Below, one piece after another: positions 1 to 5,038 of a stretch of 5,038 bases of DNA; position 1 is the first letter of the stretch, and every line of letters starts with the position of its first letter. Under the pieces are notes generated by a model that made no database searches, was not told where the DNA came from, and worked only from the letters and a program-made list of their open reading frames with translations. Position numbers and translations under genes: made by a program. Where the stretch lies: assembly GCA_016926985.1 (NCBI GenBank), contig JAFGNO010000151.1, positions 1 through 5,038 on the forward strand. The letters are read 5' to 3'. The stretch is from Anaerolineae bacterium. GTDB taxonomy: Bacteria; Chloroflexota; Anaerolineae; Aggregatilineales; UBA3940.

Positions 1-1
1 C

Positions 2-82
2 CCTGCCAGCGATAAAACCAAAACCCTGCAAGAGCCTCCGGAGACTGATTTGACGAAACCCGAACCGCCGAAGGACAATTAA
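2..82 (+). CDS. C-terminal end of an upstream gene, partial
   Basis: Reading frame 2 is open from the window edge to a TAA at 80-82 and encodes 26 residues. They form a hydrophilic tail rich in Pro, Glu, Lys, Thr and Asp (ending PPKDN). Such a composition is typical of a disordered C-terminus, so no function can be assigned. The other two forward frames do not give a longer open reading across this stretch (frame 1 stops at 13-15). The metallo-hydrolase gene starts 38 bases downstream on the same strand, so the two could be co-transcribed, although a promoter-like element lies in the gap. It could also be a chance open frame, because only 81 bases are visible. Confidence 0.4.
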   Translation, partial: PASDKTKTLQEPPETDLTKPEPPKDN

Positions 83-111
83 AGACAAATAGCAAGCAGA
101 CATGATATAGA
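82..111 (+). promoter_or_regulatory. Putative extended -10 promoter for the metallo-hydrolase gene
   Basis: An extended -10 element, TG-A-TATAGA, occupies 103-111. An AAGACA box at 82-87 matches four of six bases of the -35 consensus, with an 18-base spacer. Initiation six to nine bases after the -10 would fall at about 118-121, on or just before the ATG at 121, giving almost no leader. This fits the absence of a convincing Shine-Dalgarno sequence. Found by eye only. Confidence 0.35.
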
Positions 112-120
112 AAGCACCCC

Positions 121-795
121 ATGCAGAAAATAGCCGATAACCTCTATACGTTCACTGGCCTGCTGGCAGGCCGCGTTTACTGCATTGACGATGGCCCATC
201 CGGGCTGACAATCGTGGATGCCGGCCTGAAATCAGCAGCCGGGAAGATCATTACACAGCTTAAAAAAGCCGGCTTCAACCCGGCAGCTGTGAAGCGCATA
301 CTGGTCACTCACGCACACCTCGACCATATCGGCGGGCTGCCGGACCTCAAGGCTGCGACCGGCGCCGAAGTCATCGCTCACGACCTGGACAGGCCCATTA
401 TCGAAGGCAAAGAAGGGGCGCCGCGTGCAGGGGGCAAAAGCTCCCCTCCCCCTGACCGGGGCACGCCAGTTGACCGCGTGGTATCAGACGGGGAAGCGCT
501 TCCGAAGGTCATGGGAAAGATGGTTGTCTACCACACACCGGGACATTCCTACGGGCACCTGTCCTTCTTCCAGCCAGAGCGCAAAATCCTTTTCTGCGGC
601 GATGTGTTCATGCACTTTATGGGCCGCTTATCCCTGCCCTTCGCTGCCTATACGCCAGACATGGAGGAGAACAAGACCTCCGCCCAGAAGCTGGCCATGC
701 TCTACCCGGCAACGGTATGTTTTGGGCATGGCCCGGTGCTCACCCAGAACGCTGCACTGAAGCTGCGCACCTTTGTCAACCGCTGGACGGACTGA
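121..795 (+). CDS. Metallo-beta-lactamase-fold hydrolase
   Basis: This is a 224-residue protein of the metallo-beta-lactamase superfamily (glyoxalase II/lactamase-like), probably a cytoplasmic hydrolase of an ester, thioester or similar bond. The substrate cannot be told from sequence. Visible motifs, in order: the early strand TIVDAG (about 30-35), the signature THAHLDH (63-69; ligands His64, His66, Asp68, His69), TPGHSYGH (139-146; ligand His142), the bridging Asp161 in FCGD, and the last ligand His203 in FGHGP. All the usual binuclear-site ligands are therefore present and the length is normal for a single-domain member. Residues 95-118 form a Gly/Pro-rich loop between the two halves. There is no signal peptide. 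The ATG at 121 is the only sensible start, since the conserved N-terminal strand follows directly. A ribosome site is weak (AGAAAG at 109-114). The fold is sure; the role is unassigned. Confidence 0.93.
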   Translation: MQKIADNLYTFTGLLAGRVYCIDDGPSGLTIVDAGLKSAAGKIITQLKKAGFNPAAVKRILVTHAHLDHIGGLPDLKAATGAEVIAHDLDRPIIEGKEGAPRAGGKSSPPPDRGTPVDRVVSDGEALPKVMGKMVVYHTPGHSYGHLSFFQPERKILFCGDVFMHFMGRLSLPFAAYTPDMEENKTSAQKLAMLYPATVCFGHGPVLTQNAALKLRTFVNRWTD

Positions 796-957
796 CGCGC
801 GGCATAAGCCCCCATCTGACCTACCGCTGGACACGGTCATACACGGCGACCGCATCCGGGTCAACGATTTGCAAACACAGCTCCGTGCGCAGCTTTTTGA
901 GAGGGGATAAGGTCATTCACCCTTTCCATTAATCTGTGCACTTTGGTTGTTTTGCTC

Positions 958-963
958 TATACT
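958..963 (+). promoter_or_regulatory. -10-like box upstream of the YbjN-like gene
   Basis: TATACT at 958-963 matches five of six bases of the bacterial -10 consensus and lies 35 bases before the ATG at 999. The surroundings (about 924-966) are the most AT-rich part of the spacer. No good -35 box sits 16-18 bases upstream: TTGGTT at 943-948 is too close. This is a weak promoter candidate for the two genes that follow. Confidence 0.3.
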
Positions 964-987
964 TATCCACGCGTAGCCATTCAGAAC

Positions 988-992
988 AGGAG
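988..992 (+). promoter_or_regulatory. Ribosome binding site fixing the start at 999
   Basis: AGGAG at 988-992 stands six bases before the ATG at 999. The frame also stays open back to a GTG at 936, but that codon has no ribosome site and the added residues look non-coding. The Shine-Dalgarno sequence therefore decides in favour of 999. Confidence 0.8.
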
Positions 993-998
993 CGAGCC

Positions 999-1466
999 AT
1001 GTTATCACACCTCAAAGCGCAGCACCGGGCAGTCGAAAAAGGCGTCAAAAACATCGAACAATATATCGGGAAAGTCAGCGAAGGCGCGAAGCTCGATGAG
1101 AGGGGCCGCTGCCGCATCCAGTTTCAGGATGTGGGTGTGCATGTTTTGGTGCTGGCCGATCACAATATCGTGATCTTCAAAACCTTTATCAACTTCCTCC
1201 CCGACCCGGAAAGTGGCAAGATTCTGCCTCTCTACTATCACCTGCTTGATATGAGCGATGAGCCTCAGACCGGGATGGCCTATTTTGCGATTGTGGCCGC
1301 CGAGGAGATTGGCTCTGAACGTGATGCCATCAGCGTTGAGACCAAGCGTCCCATTGCCGACATCAGCTTTGAGGAATTCAAAGCCTGCCTGGGCGTGGTT
1401 GGAGAAGTCGCTAACCTGTGGATGCAGCGGCTCGCCGAGGAGTTTGACGCGCTGCCTGTACCCTAG
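999..1466 (+). CDS. YbjN-like / type III chaperone-fold small protein
   Basis: This is a 155-residue soluble protein with no signal peptide or membrane segment. The N-terminal 25 residues look like an amphipathic helix (LSHLKAQHRAVEKGVKNIEQY). A set of alternating strands follows (RCRIQFQDVGVHVLVLADHNIVIFKTFI, about 37-64), then a helix-strand stretch with MAYFAIVAAEE, and a C-terminal helix beginning at the ISFEEFKACL motif. This order resembles the YbjN/CesT-like alpha-beta fold, in which a strand is followed by a 'lS.eef...l' helix. The assignment rests on pattern only, and YbjN-type proteins have no firmly defined biochemical activity. The stop codon lies 16 bases before the next GTG start, so both genes are probably on one mRNA. 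The gene is certainly real (good ribosome site, coding-like composition); the family name is tentative. Confidence 0.8.
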   Translation: MLSHLKAQHRAVEKGVKNIEQYIGKVSEGAKLDERGRCRIQFQDVGVHVLVLADHNIVIFKTFINFLPDPESGKILPLYYHLLDMSDEPQTGMAYFAIVAAEEIGSERDAISVETKRPIADISFEEFKACLGVVGEVANLWMQRLAEEFDALPVP

Positions 1467-1478
1467 AGAGGGCAAGAG
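1465..1478 (+). promoter_or_regulatory. Purine-rich ribosome binding site for the GTG start at 1483
   Basis: A purine run containing AGAGAGGG (1465-1472) and AAGAG (1474-1478) ends four bases before GTG at 1483 and overlaps the stop codon of the preceding gene. No ATG exists in this frame until about residue 102, so GTG is the best supported start. Confidence 0.55.
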
Positions 1479-1482
1479 TGTT

Positions 1483-2298
1483 GTGAAAGATCAGAGAGTC
1501 CTGTCAAAAGTTGTCGCTGACTGCTCCCGGTCGCCATTCCCGGAGTGGATCGATGGGACGCTCCCCGGTAGCCGCGTTGAGGTGATCGACGGGCGCTGGC
1601 GCTTCACCAACGAGCTGCGCGAAGCGGGCGCTTATACCAACGCCCAGATTGACGATTACCAGGACAAAAAACGGCGCGACTATCGGTGGAATCCGCCGCT
1701 GATCCTGACTGTAACGGCGCGATTCTCCCACCCGGTTGACCGGCTCAGGGGAACCGGGGGCTTTGGTTTCTGGAACGACCCCTTCATGATGACCGGGAAG
1801 GGACTGCCCGCCCGGCCACGCGCGATCTGGTTTTTCTACGCCTCGCAGGAGTCGGCGATGGAGCTGGCCCTTGACGTACCGGGGTCGGGCTGGAAAGCTG
1901 CGACCATCGATGCCCGGCGCCTGCCCTTTTTACTGCTTGCGCCTGCCGCGCCAGTTGCCATCCCCCTGATGGCGGCGATCAAGCCCCTTCACCGGCGATT
2001 GTGGCCTATCGGGCAGCGGGCAATGCAGGTCAGCGAAGCCCTCATTGACTGCGACCTGACAGCGTGGCATAGCTACACGCTGGTCTGGGGACAGAAGCGG
2101 GCCGTCTTCCTGGTTGATCAGCGGGTCGTGCTTGACTGCGATACACCACCCGGCGGCCCACTGGGATTCGTCATGTGGCTGGATTCGCAGGCGATGGTCA
2201 TCACGCCTACCGGGCGTTTGGGCCACCAGAACCTGTCCATACCCGAACAACAGTGGATGGAGATCAGGGAACTGGCAATCGAGCCAATCACCCCATAA
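1483..2298 (+). CDS. Concanavalin A-like (GH16-like) domain protein, function unknown
   Basis: This is a 271-residue protein started at GTG. Several stretches recall the jelly-roll fold of family 16 glycoside hydrolases and related lectins: GFGFWNDPF (93-101), a strand AIWFFYAS (114-121), the WHSYTLVWGQKRAVFLVD segment (195-212), which matches the GH16 pattern 'W-H-x-Y-x-x-x-W ... f-x-V-D', and a closing strand WMEIRELAIEP (258-268). The GH16 catalytic E-x-D-x-x-E motif is not visible, so a binding rather than hydrolytic role is more likely. There is no signal peptide, which is odd for a carbohydrate-acting protein. A strongly hydrophobic, Ala/Pro-rich stretch at 148-166, followed by basic residues (KPLHRRLW), interrupts the domain and might touch a membrane. 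It follows the YbjN-like gene by 16 bases and probably shares its transcript. The frame stays open upstream to 1258, but that part only shadows the preceding gene. The gene is secure; the fold is moderately supported. Confidence 0.75.
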   Translation: MKDQRVLSKVVADCSRSPFPEWIDGTLPGSRVEVIDGRWRFTNELREAGAYTNAQIDDYQDKKRRDYRWNPPLILTVTARFSHPVDRLRGTGGFGFWNDPFMMTGKGLPARPRAIWFFYASQESAMELALDVPGSGWKAATIDARRLPFLLLAPAAPVAIPLMAAIKPLHRRLWPIGQRAMQVSEALIDCDLTAWHSYTLVWGQKRAVFLVDQRVVLDCDTPPGGPLGFVMWLDSQAMVITPTGRLGHQNLSIPEQQWMEIRELAIEPITP

Positions 2299-2300
2299 AA

Positions 2301-2327
2301 ACGGGCGGGTGTGACACACCCGCCCGT
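2301..2327. terminator. Bidirectional hairpin terminator between convergent genes
   Basis: Positions 2301-2312 and 2316-2327 are perfect reverse complements, forming a 12-bp GC-rich stem with a three-base GAC loop. The hairpin sits two bases after the stop of the lectin-like gene (+) and 23 bases beyond the stop of the kinase gene (-). Read on the minus strand, the stem is followed by TTTTATGGGG, a short U-tract that suits intrinsic termination of the kinase mRNA. On the plus strand the tail (GTCATTATTA) is poorer in U. Confidence 0.85.
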
Positions 2328-2350
2328 GTCATTATTATCGGCGCAGCCCC

Positions 2351-4147
2351 TCAGTTCTCAAGGCGGGTTGCATCCAGGACTGTCCAGGTATAGCCGCCGG
2401 TGATGTCGATGCCGTATTCCTCCCACCAGGTCTCGCCATCACAGGTCTCGGTGCGCATATCATAGGACTCCGATGGCATATAGACCACGGCCTGATCACC
2501 CGGCGCAATCACCTCGTCTTCAGCCAGCCGGTCAATACCCCACACCATATCGGTAGGCGAGGATATCCGCACATAGCACAGTGTGTAACTGCTGCTGTTG
2601 ACAATGGTAATTGCCGTATCAGCATCGCGGATTTCCCAGGTATAGTCCCCGCCCGCCACCAGATCAACGCCATAATGCTCATCGAGCACATACCCATCAC
2701 AGTCCAGGGCCATGTAATCGTAACGGTCAGGCATGATATCCCTCAGCGTGTAGCTGTCGCCCGTTCCAATGACGCGGTTGCTGCCCAGCTGGTTATCCCC
2801 CCACTGATCGGATTCATTAGGGGATACATACACCTCACACACCGGGTAATCCGAGCGGTTGATAATGACCATTGTCGCCGTATCTCCAGAAACATCCGGC
2901 GGAGGGGTATCGGTCGCTGTGGATTCCGGTGTTTCATCCTGCGGCTCTGGTGTATCGGTGGCTTCAATAACTGCCTCAGTAGTGGGAGTCGGGGTTGGCT
3001 GGCCAAATATCTCCCCAAATGCGCCAACCAGCACAAGCAGGCCAAAGCACAGCCCTGCCAGGAAAATTGCGCCCCCGGCAATACCCAGCCACAGCCCCCA
3101 GCGGCAGCCCTTTTTCTTCTCCGGTGCCAGCGCAGGCTGATAACTTGGCGCAGGGGTGAACTGTTCATAAGGCGTAGGCGCAGGCGTCGGGGTCGCCGGA
3201 GGAGGCGTGGATGCAGGCACCGGGAAGGGCTCAGGTCTGTCCATGGGTTCAGTATAAGCATCGTGGACAGGTTGGAAAGGTTCCGGCTCCGTATCGATCT
3301 GTTCCTGGGCAGCCGCCTTCAAAGCCGCAACCAGTTCACGGGCTGTGTTGTATCGATCATCCGGGTTCTTGGCCATGGCCCGCATGATCACCGCCGACAC
3401 CCCTACCGGGATATCAGGCCGCTTCTCACGCACATCGGGAACCGGGCGCGTGGCATGGGCCATCATCACGCTTAAGGGGGTTTCCCCGTGAAAAGGGAAC
3501 TCGCCCGCCAGCATCTCATAGATGGTGACCCCCAGCGCATAGATATCAATCGCTTTGGTAGTCACCCCTTCCTGGCTCATCTCCGGGGCCATATAGGCCG
3601 GTGTCCCGACGATCCCACCGCCGGTAAGCTGAACCGTTGCCTCGCTGATCTTGGCAATCCCGAAGTCGGCCAGATAGGCGTTGCCATGGTCATCCATCAG
3701 CACATTGGAGGGCTTGAAATCGCGGTGGATTACACCTTTTCGATGGGCATGATCCAGCCCTTCGGCGATCTGCTCAACAATCCGCACCACTTCGTCCACG
3801 GGCATCGCGCCCTGCCGGATCAGGTCAACCAGCGTCCCCCCGCCCATATAAGCCATCACAATATAAGGACGCCCGTCCAATTCTCCGTAGTCGTAGACCG
3901 GCAGCACGCGGGGATGCTGGAGATCGGCGATCACCTGCACTTCGCGCTCAAATCGCTGCATGAAGGTCTCGTCGTGCATGAAGTGCGGCGGCATGACCTT
4001 GATCGCCACTGTGCGCCCGATGGATGTTTGCCGGGCAAGGTAGACGGTTGCCATGCCGCCCTGCCCCAGTTTCTCAATAATCTCGTATTGACCCAGTTTT
4101 TGTCCAGCTAGGTCGCCGGTGCCACTCCAGCCTGGTTTTTCAGTCAT
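2351..4147 (-). CDS. Transmembrane PknB-type Ser/Thr protein kinase with double extracellular module
   Basis: This is a 598-residue membrane kinase that transfers phosphate from ATP to Ser/Thr of partner proteins. The kinase domain (about 21-280) is complete: glycine loop LGQGGMATVY (27-36), ATP-anchoring Lys50 in VAIK, helix-C Glu69, catalytic loop HRDFKPSN (141-148, Asp143), DFG (161-163), and GTPAYMAPE (181-189). Thr171 and Thr175 are activation-loop candidates for autophosphorylation. A Pro/Glu-rich juxtamembrane linker (285-342) leads to a KKK patch, one transmembrane helix (about 351-376) and an outer Pro/Thr linker (384-418). The outside holds two related modules (about 424-508 and 511-592), each with two Cys. 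PASTA repeats are absent, so the signal sensed differs from that of classical PknB. The ATG at 4147 is preceded by a GGGG-TAGGG purine stretch, a modest ribosome site. The gene faces an FHA-domain gene across 197 bases, a plausible partner. Kinase identity is secure; the ligand is unknown. Confidence 0.96.
   Translation of the reverse strand: MTEKPGWSGTGDLAGQKLGQYEIIEKLGQGGMATVYLARQTSIGRTVAIKVMPPHFMHDETFMQRFEREVQVIADLQHPRVLPVYDYGELDGRPYIVMAYMGGGTLVDLIRQGAMPVDEVVRIVEQIAEGLDHAHRKGVIHRDFKPSNVLMDDHGNAYLADFGIAKISEATVQLTGGGIVGTPAYMAPEMSQEGVTTKAIDIYALGVTIYEMLAGEFPFHGETPLSVMMAHATRPVPDVREKRPDIPVGVSAVIMRAMAKNPDDRYNTARELVAALKAAAQEQIDTEPEPFQPVHDAYTEPMDRPEPFPVPASTPPPATPTPAPTPYEQFTPAPSYQPALAPEKKKGCRWGLWLGIAGGAIFLAGLCFGLLVLVGAFGEIFGQPTPTPTTEAVIEATDTPEPQDETPESTATDTPPPDVSGDTATMVIINRSDYPVCEVYVSPNESDQWGDNQLGSNRVIGTGDSYTLRDIMPDRYDYMALDCDGYVLDEHYGVDLVAGGDYTWEIRDADTAITIVNSSSYTLCYVRISSPTDMVWGIDRLAEDEVIAPGDQAVVYMPSESYDMRTETCDGETWWEEYGIDITGGYTWTVLDATRLEN
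2372..2878 (-). repeat. Tandem duplicated extracellular module inside the kinase
   Basis: Residues 424-508 and 511-592 of the kinase align with each other along their whole length with only a few gaps; by hand about a third of positions are identical. Shared landmarks are I-x-N-x-S-x-Y-x-x-C (Cys437/Cys524), W-G four residues before a Leu (449/536), V-I-x-x-G-D (459/546), M-P, Y-D, C-D-G (Cys483/Cys569), E-x-Y-G-x-D and the closing G-G-x-Y-T-W (the second copy lacks the x). The spacing suggests a compact beta domain with one disulfide per copy. The copies have diverged, so the duplication is old. Confidence 0.85.
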
Positions 4148-4267
4148 TGACCCTACCCCAATAAGCTAGTTGATGTGATCGACAGACACGCCGTTAGTTT
4201 GCATCACACTGTATTACAACGCAAATCGCCGCCCAACGCTATAGACATGCCGGATTCTTCAGCCCAC

Positions 4268-4297
4268 TTGCTACACATCTCGACACAATGCTATAGT
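4268..4297 (+). promoter_or_regulatory. Extended -10 promoter for the FHA-GAF gene
   Basis: An extended -10, TG-C-TATAGT, spans 4289-4297 (five of six bases of the hexamer match consensus). TTGCTA at 4268-4273 matches four of six -35 bases, with an 18-base spacer. Transcription would begin near 4304 and give a leader of about 40 bases with a good ribosome site. This is the best promoter seen in the window. No comparable promoter was found by eye for the kinase on the opposite strand in 4148-4260. Confidence 0.6.
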
Positions 4298-4300
4298 AAT

Positions 4301-4310
4301 CATGATCATG
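4301..4310. promoter_or_regulatory. Perfect 10-base palindrome at the predicted start site, possible operator
   Basis: CATGATCATG reads the same on both strands and begins four bases after the -10 box, overlapping the predicted transcription start. This is where a repressor would block initiation. A 10-base palindrome can arise by chance, and the flanks do not extend the symmetry. Confidence 0.25.
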
Positions 4311-4332
4311 TTGGTCCCAAAATATAAAATCC

Positions 4333-4339
4333 AAGGTGG
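4333..4339 (+). promoter_or_regulatory. Ribosome binding site of the FHA-GAF gene
   Basis: AAGGTGG at 4333-4339 is close to the Shine-Dalgarno consensus AAGGAGG and stands five bases before the ATG at 4345. It selects this ATG over the two out-of-frame ATGs in the palindrome upstream (4302 and 4308). Confidence 0.8.
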
Positions 4340-4344
4340 TTCTT

Positions 4345-5038
4345 ATGGTCGACAGAAAGCCCAATTCCCAGACAGACCGGCTCGATGGCGATAAACTGCT
4401 TGACACCACTTTTGTGGAGCCAGAGGTAGTCTACCAGCCAGTTCCCAATCCCAAAATTACCATCGACGACAGGCAGGGAAAACCCGTCTGGCGCGTCCGT
4501 TTTGACCTGGCTTTCAACCCTTCCGTCCGATTCGGTCTGGATATCAATGATGAGATCATCCTCGGACGCGGCTCCGATCTCCCCAACATCTATGATCTCA
4601 GCCAATATGATGCAGCACAGCTGGGCGTGTCGCGCCATCATCTCCGGATTCGCCCCACCGATACTGCCCTGTATATTGTGGATACCGGCAGCACCAATGG
4701 CACCCTGCGCAATGGTCAGCTTGTCGGTGTAAACACGCCCTATTCACTCGTCAACGGGGATATCATTACCCTGGGCAAGCTCCAGTTGATCTTGCGCCTG
4801 GTCTACCGCCCCACGCAGACTTCCTCGCTTGAAAAGAAAGCCGATCTGGCGGATGCGCTGACCCGGGTCGCCCAGGCCATCACCTCCCAGCTTGAGCTTG
4901 ACGAGGTGATGAACCGGGTTGCGGAGGCAGCCATGATGGTCACCTCGGCAAAGGAAGCCGGTATCTGGCTGATTGACCAGGAGAGCGGCGAGCTGTTCCT
5001 TGAGGCCCAGCGTGGCATAGATGATGAGCGCATCAGGC
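4345..5038 (+). CDS. FHA-GAF domain signalling protein, 3'-truncated by window end
   Basis: The first 231 residues of a longer protein are visible, with no stop before the window ends. After a polar N-terminal tail (1-47) comes a forkhead-associated domain (about 50-153), the phosphothreonine-binding module. Its key residues are all present: GR (Gly74-Arg75), the S-R-x-H motif (Ser96, His99), and T-N-G (Asn118), which contacts the phosphopeptide. A helical linker (about 162-188, SLEKKADLADALTRVAQAI) leads into the start of a GAF domain, recognisable from LELDEVMNRVAEAAMMVTSAKEAGIWLID. GAF domains bind small ligands or mediate dimerisation. What follows the GAF (cyclase, histidine kinase, phosphatase or another output) lies outside the window. 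The tail contains Thr21-Thr22, a possible phosphorylation target. The gene is divergent from the Ser/Thr kinase and probably linked to it in function. It has its own promoter and a strong ribosome site. Confidence 0.92.
   Translation, partial: MVDRKPNSQTDRLDGDKLLDTTFVEPEVVYQPVPNPKITIDDRQGKPVWRVRFDLAFNPSVRFGLDINDEIILGRGSDLPNIYDLSQYDAAQLGVSRHHLRIRPTDTALYIVDTGSTNGTLRNGQLVGVNTPYSLVNGDIITLGKLQLILRLVYRPTQTSSLEKKADLADALTRVAQAITSQLELDEVMNRVAEAAMMVTSAKEAGIWLIDQESGELFLEAQRGIDDERIR

Noticed and set aside
879..898. AGCT...AGCTTTTT as a terminator after the metallo-hydrolase gene
   Set aside because: The stem is only four base pairs with an eight-base unpaired loop, too weak for an intrinsic terminator despite the T-run.
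936..998. N-terminal extension of the YbjN-like gene to the GTG at 936
   Set aside because: The strong AGGAG lies inside this extension with ideal spacing to the ATG at 999, and the added residues read through the promoter-like AT-rich region.
1005..1475. Minus-strand open frame opposite the YbjN-like gene
   Set aside because: The plus-strand gene has a good ribosome site and operon context, while the antisense frame has neither and its translation looks like a codon shadow.
1258..1482. Longer version of the lectin-like gene starting at 1258
   Set aside because: This part overlaps the YbjN-like gene in another frame and its translation is a Pro/Arg/Leu-rich shadow. The GTG at 1483 has a ribosome site just after the preceding stop.
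2675..4111. Long open frames on the plus strand opposite the kinase gene (2675-3475 and 3488-4111)
   Set aside because: They lie wholly antisense to a kinase with all catalytic motifs. Their translations are Arg/His/Gly-rich low-complexity sequence with no recognisable motif, as expected for shadows in GC-rich DNA.
4174..4208. TGTGAT and ATCACA half-sites as a CRP-type operator
   Set aside because: The half-sites are separated by 23 bases, whereas a CRP/FNR-type site needs about six between the core elements.
4308..4394. Short upstream open frame (28 codons) beginning in the palindrome and overlapping the FHA start
   Set aside because: It has no ribosome site of its own, and the true ribosome site lies inside it and serves the ATG at 4345.
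4306..4641. Minus-strand open frame opposite the FHA domain
   Set aside because: The plus-strand frame encodes an FHA domain with all conserved residues, so the antisense frame is a shadow.

Overview
The window looks like chromosome of a moderately GC-rich bacterium, most likely a member of the Chloroflexota (Anaerolineae-like). This is an inference from style, with no marker gene present. The clues are a eukaryotic-like Ser/Thr kinase with Pro/Thr-rich linkers beside a single transmembrane helix, a divergent FHA-GAF signalling protein, and small unassigned proteins between them. No rRNA, tRNA, CRISPR array, insertion sequence or phage gene is visible.

Layout: (a) 2-82 is the 3' end of an upstream gene with a charged, Pro/Glu/Lys-rich tail. 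(b) 121-795 (+) is a complete metallo-beta-lactamase-fold hydrolase with all expected metal ligands, possibly read from a leaderless or nearly leaderless transcript. (c) 796-998 is a 203-base spacer holding a weak promoter-like element and a short coding-like remnant. (d) 999-1466 and 1483-2298 (+) are a probable two-gene operon: a YbjN-like small protein, then a GTG-started protein with concanavalin-A/GH16-like lectin features. (e) 2301-2327 is a perfect 12-bp hairpin between convergent genes, probably a bidirectional terminator. (f) 2351-4147 (-) is a 598-residue transmembrane Ser/Thr protein kinase whose outer part is a tandem pair of two-cysteine modules. (g) 4148-4344 is a divergent intergenic region with a good extended -10 promoter toward the right. 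(h) 4345-5038 (+) is an FHA-GAF protein running off the window end.

The most coherent biology is on the right. A membrane kinase with an unfamiliar double-module sensor faces, across about 200 bases, an FHA protein. FHA domains bind phosphothreonine, and this one also has a Thr-Thr pair in its N-terminal tail, as mycobacterial GarA does. A kinase-to-FHA relay is plausible from arrangement and domain knowledge, but the sequence alone does not prove it. The left half consists of ordinary housekeeping or uncharacterised genes with no evident link to that relay.
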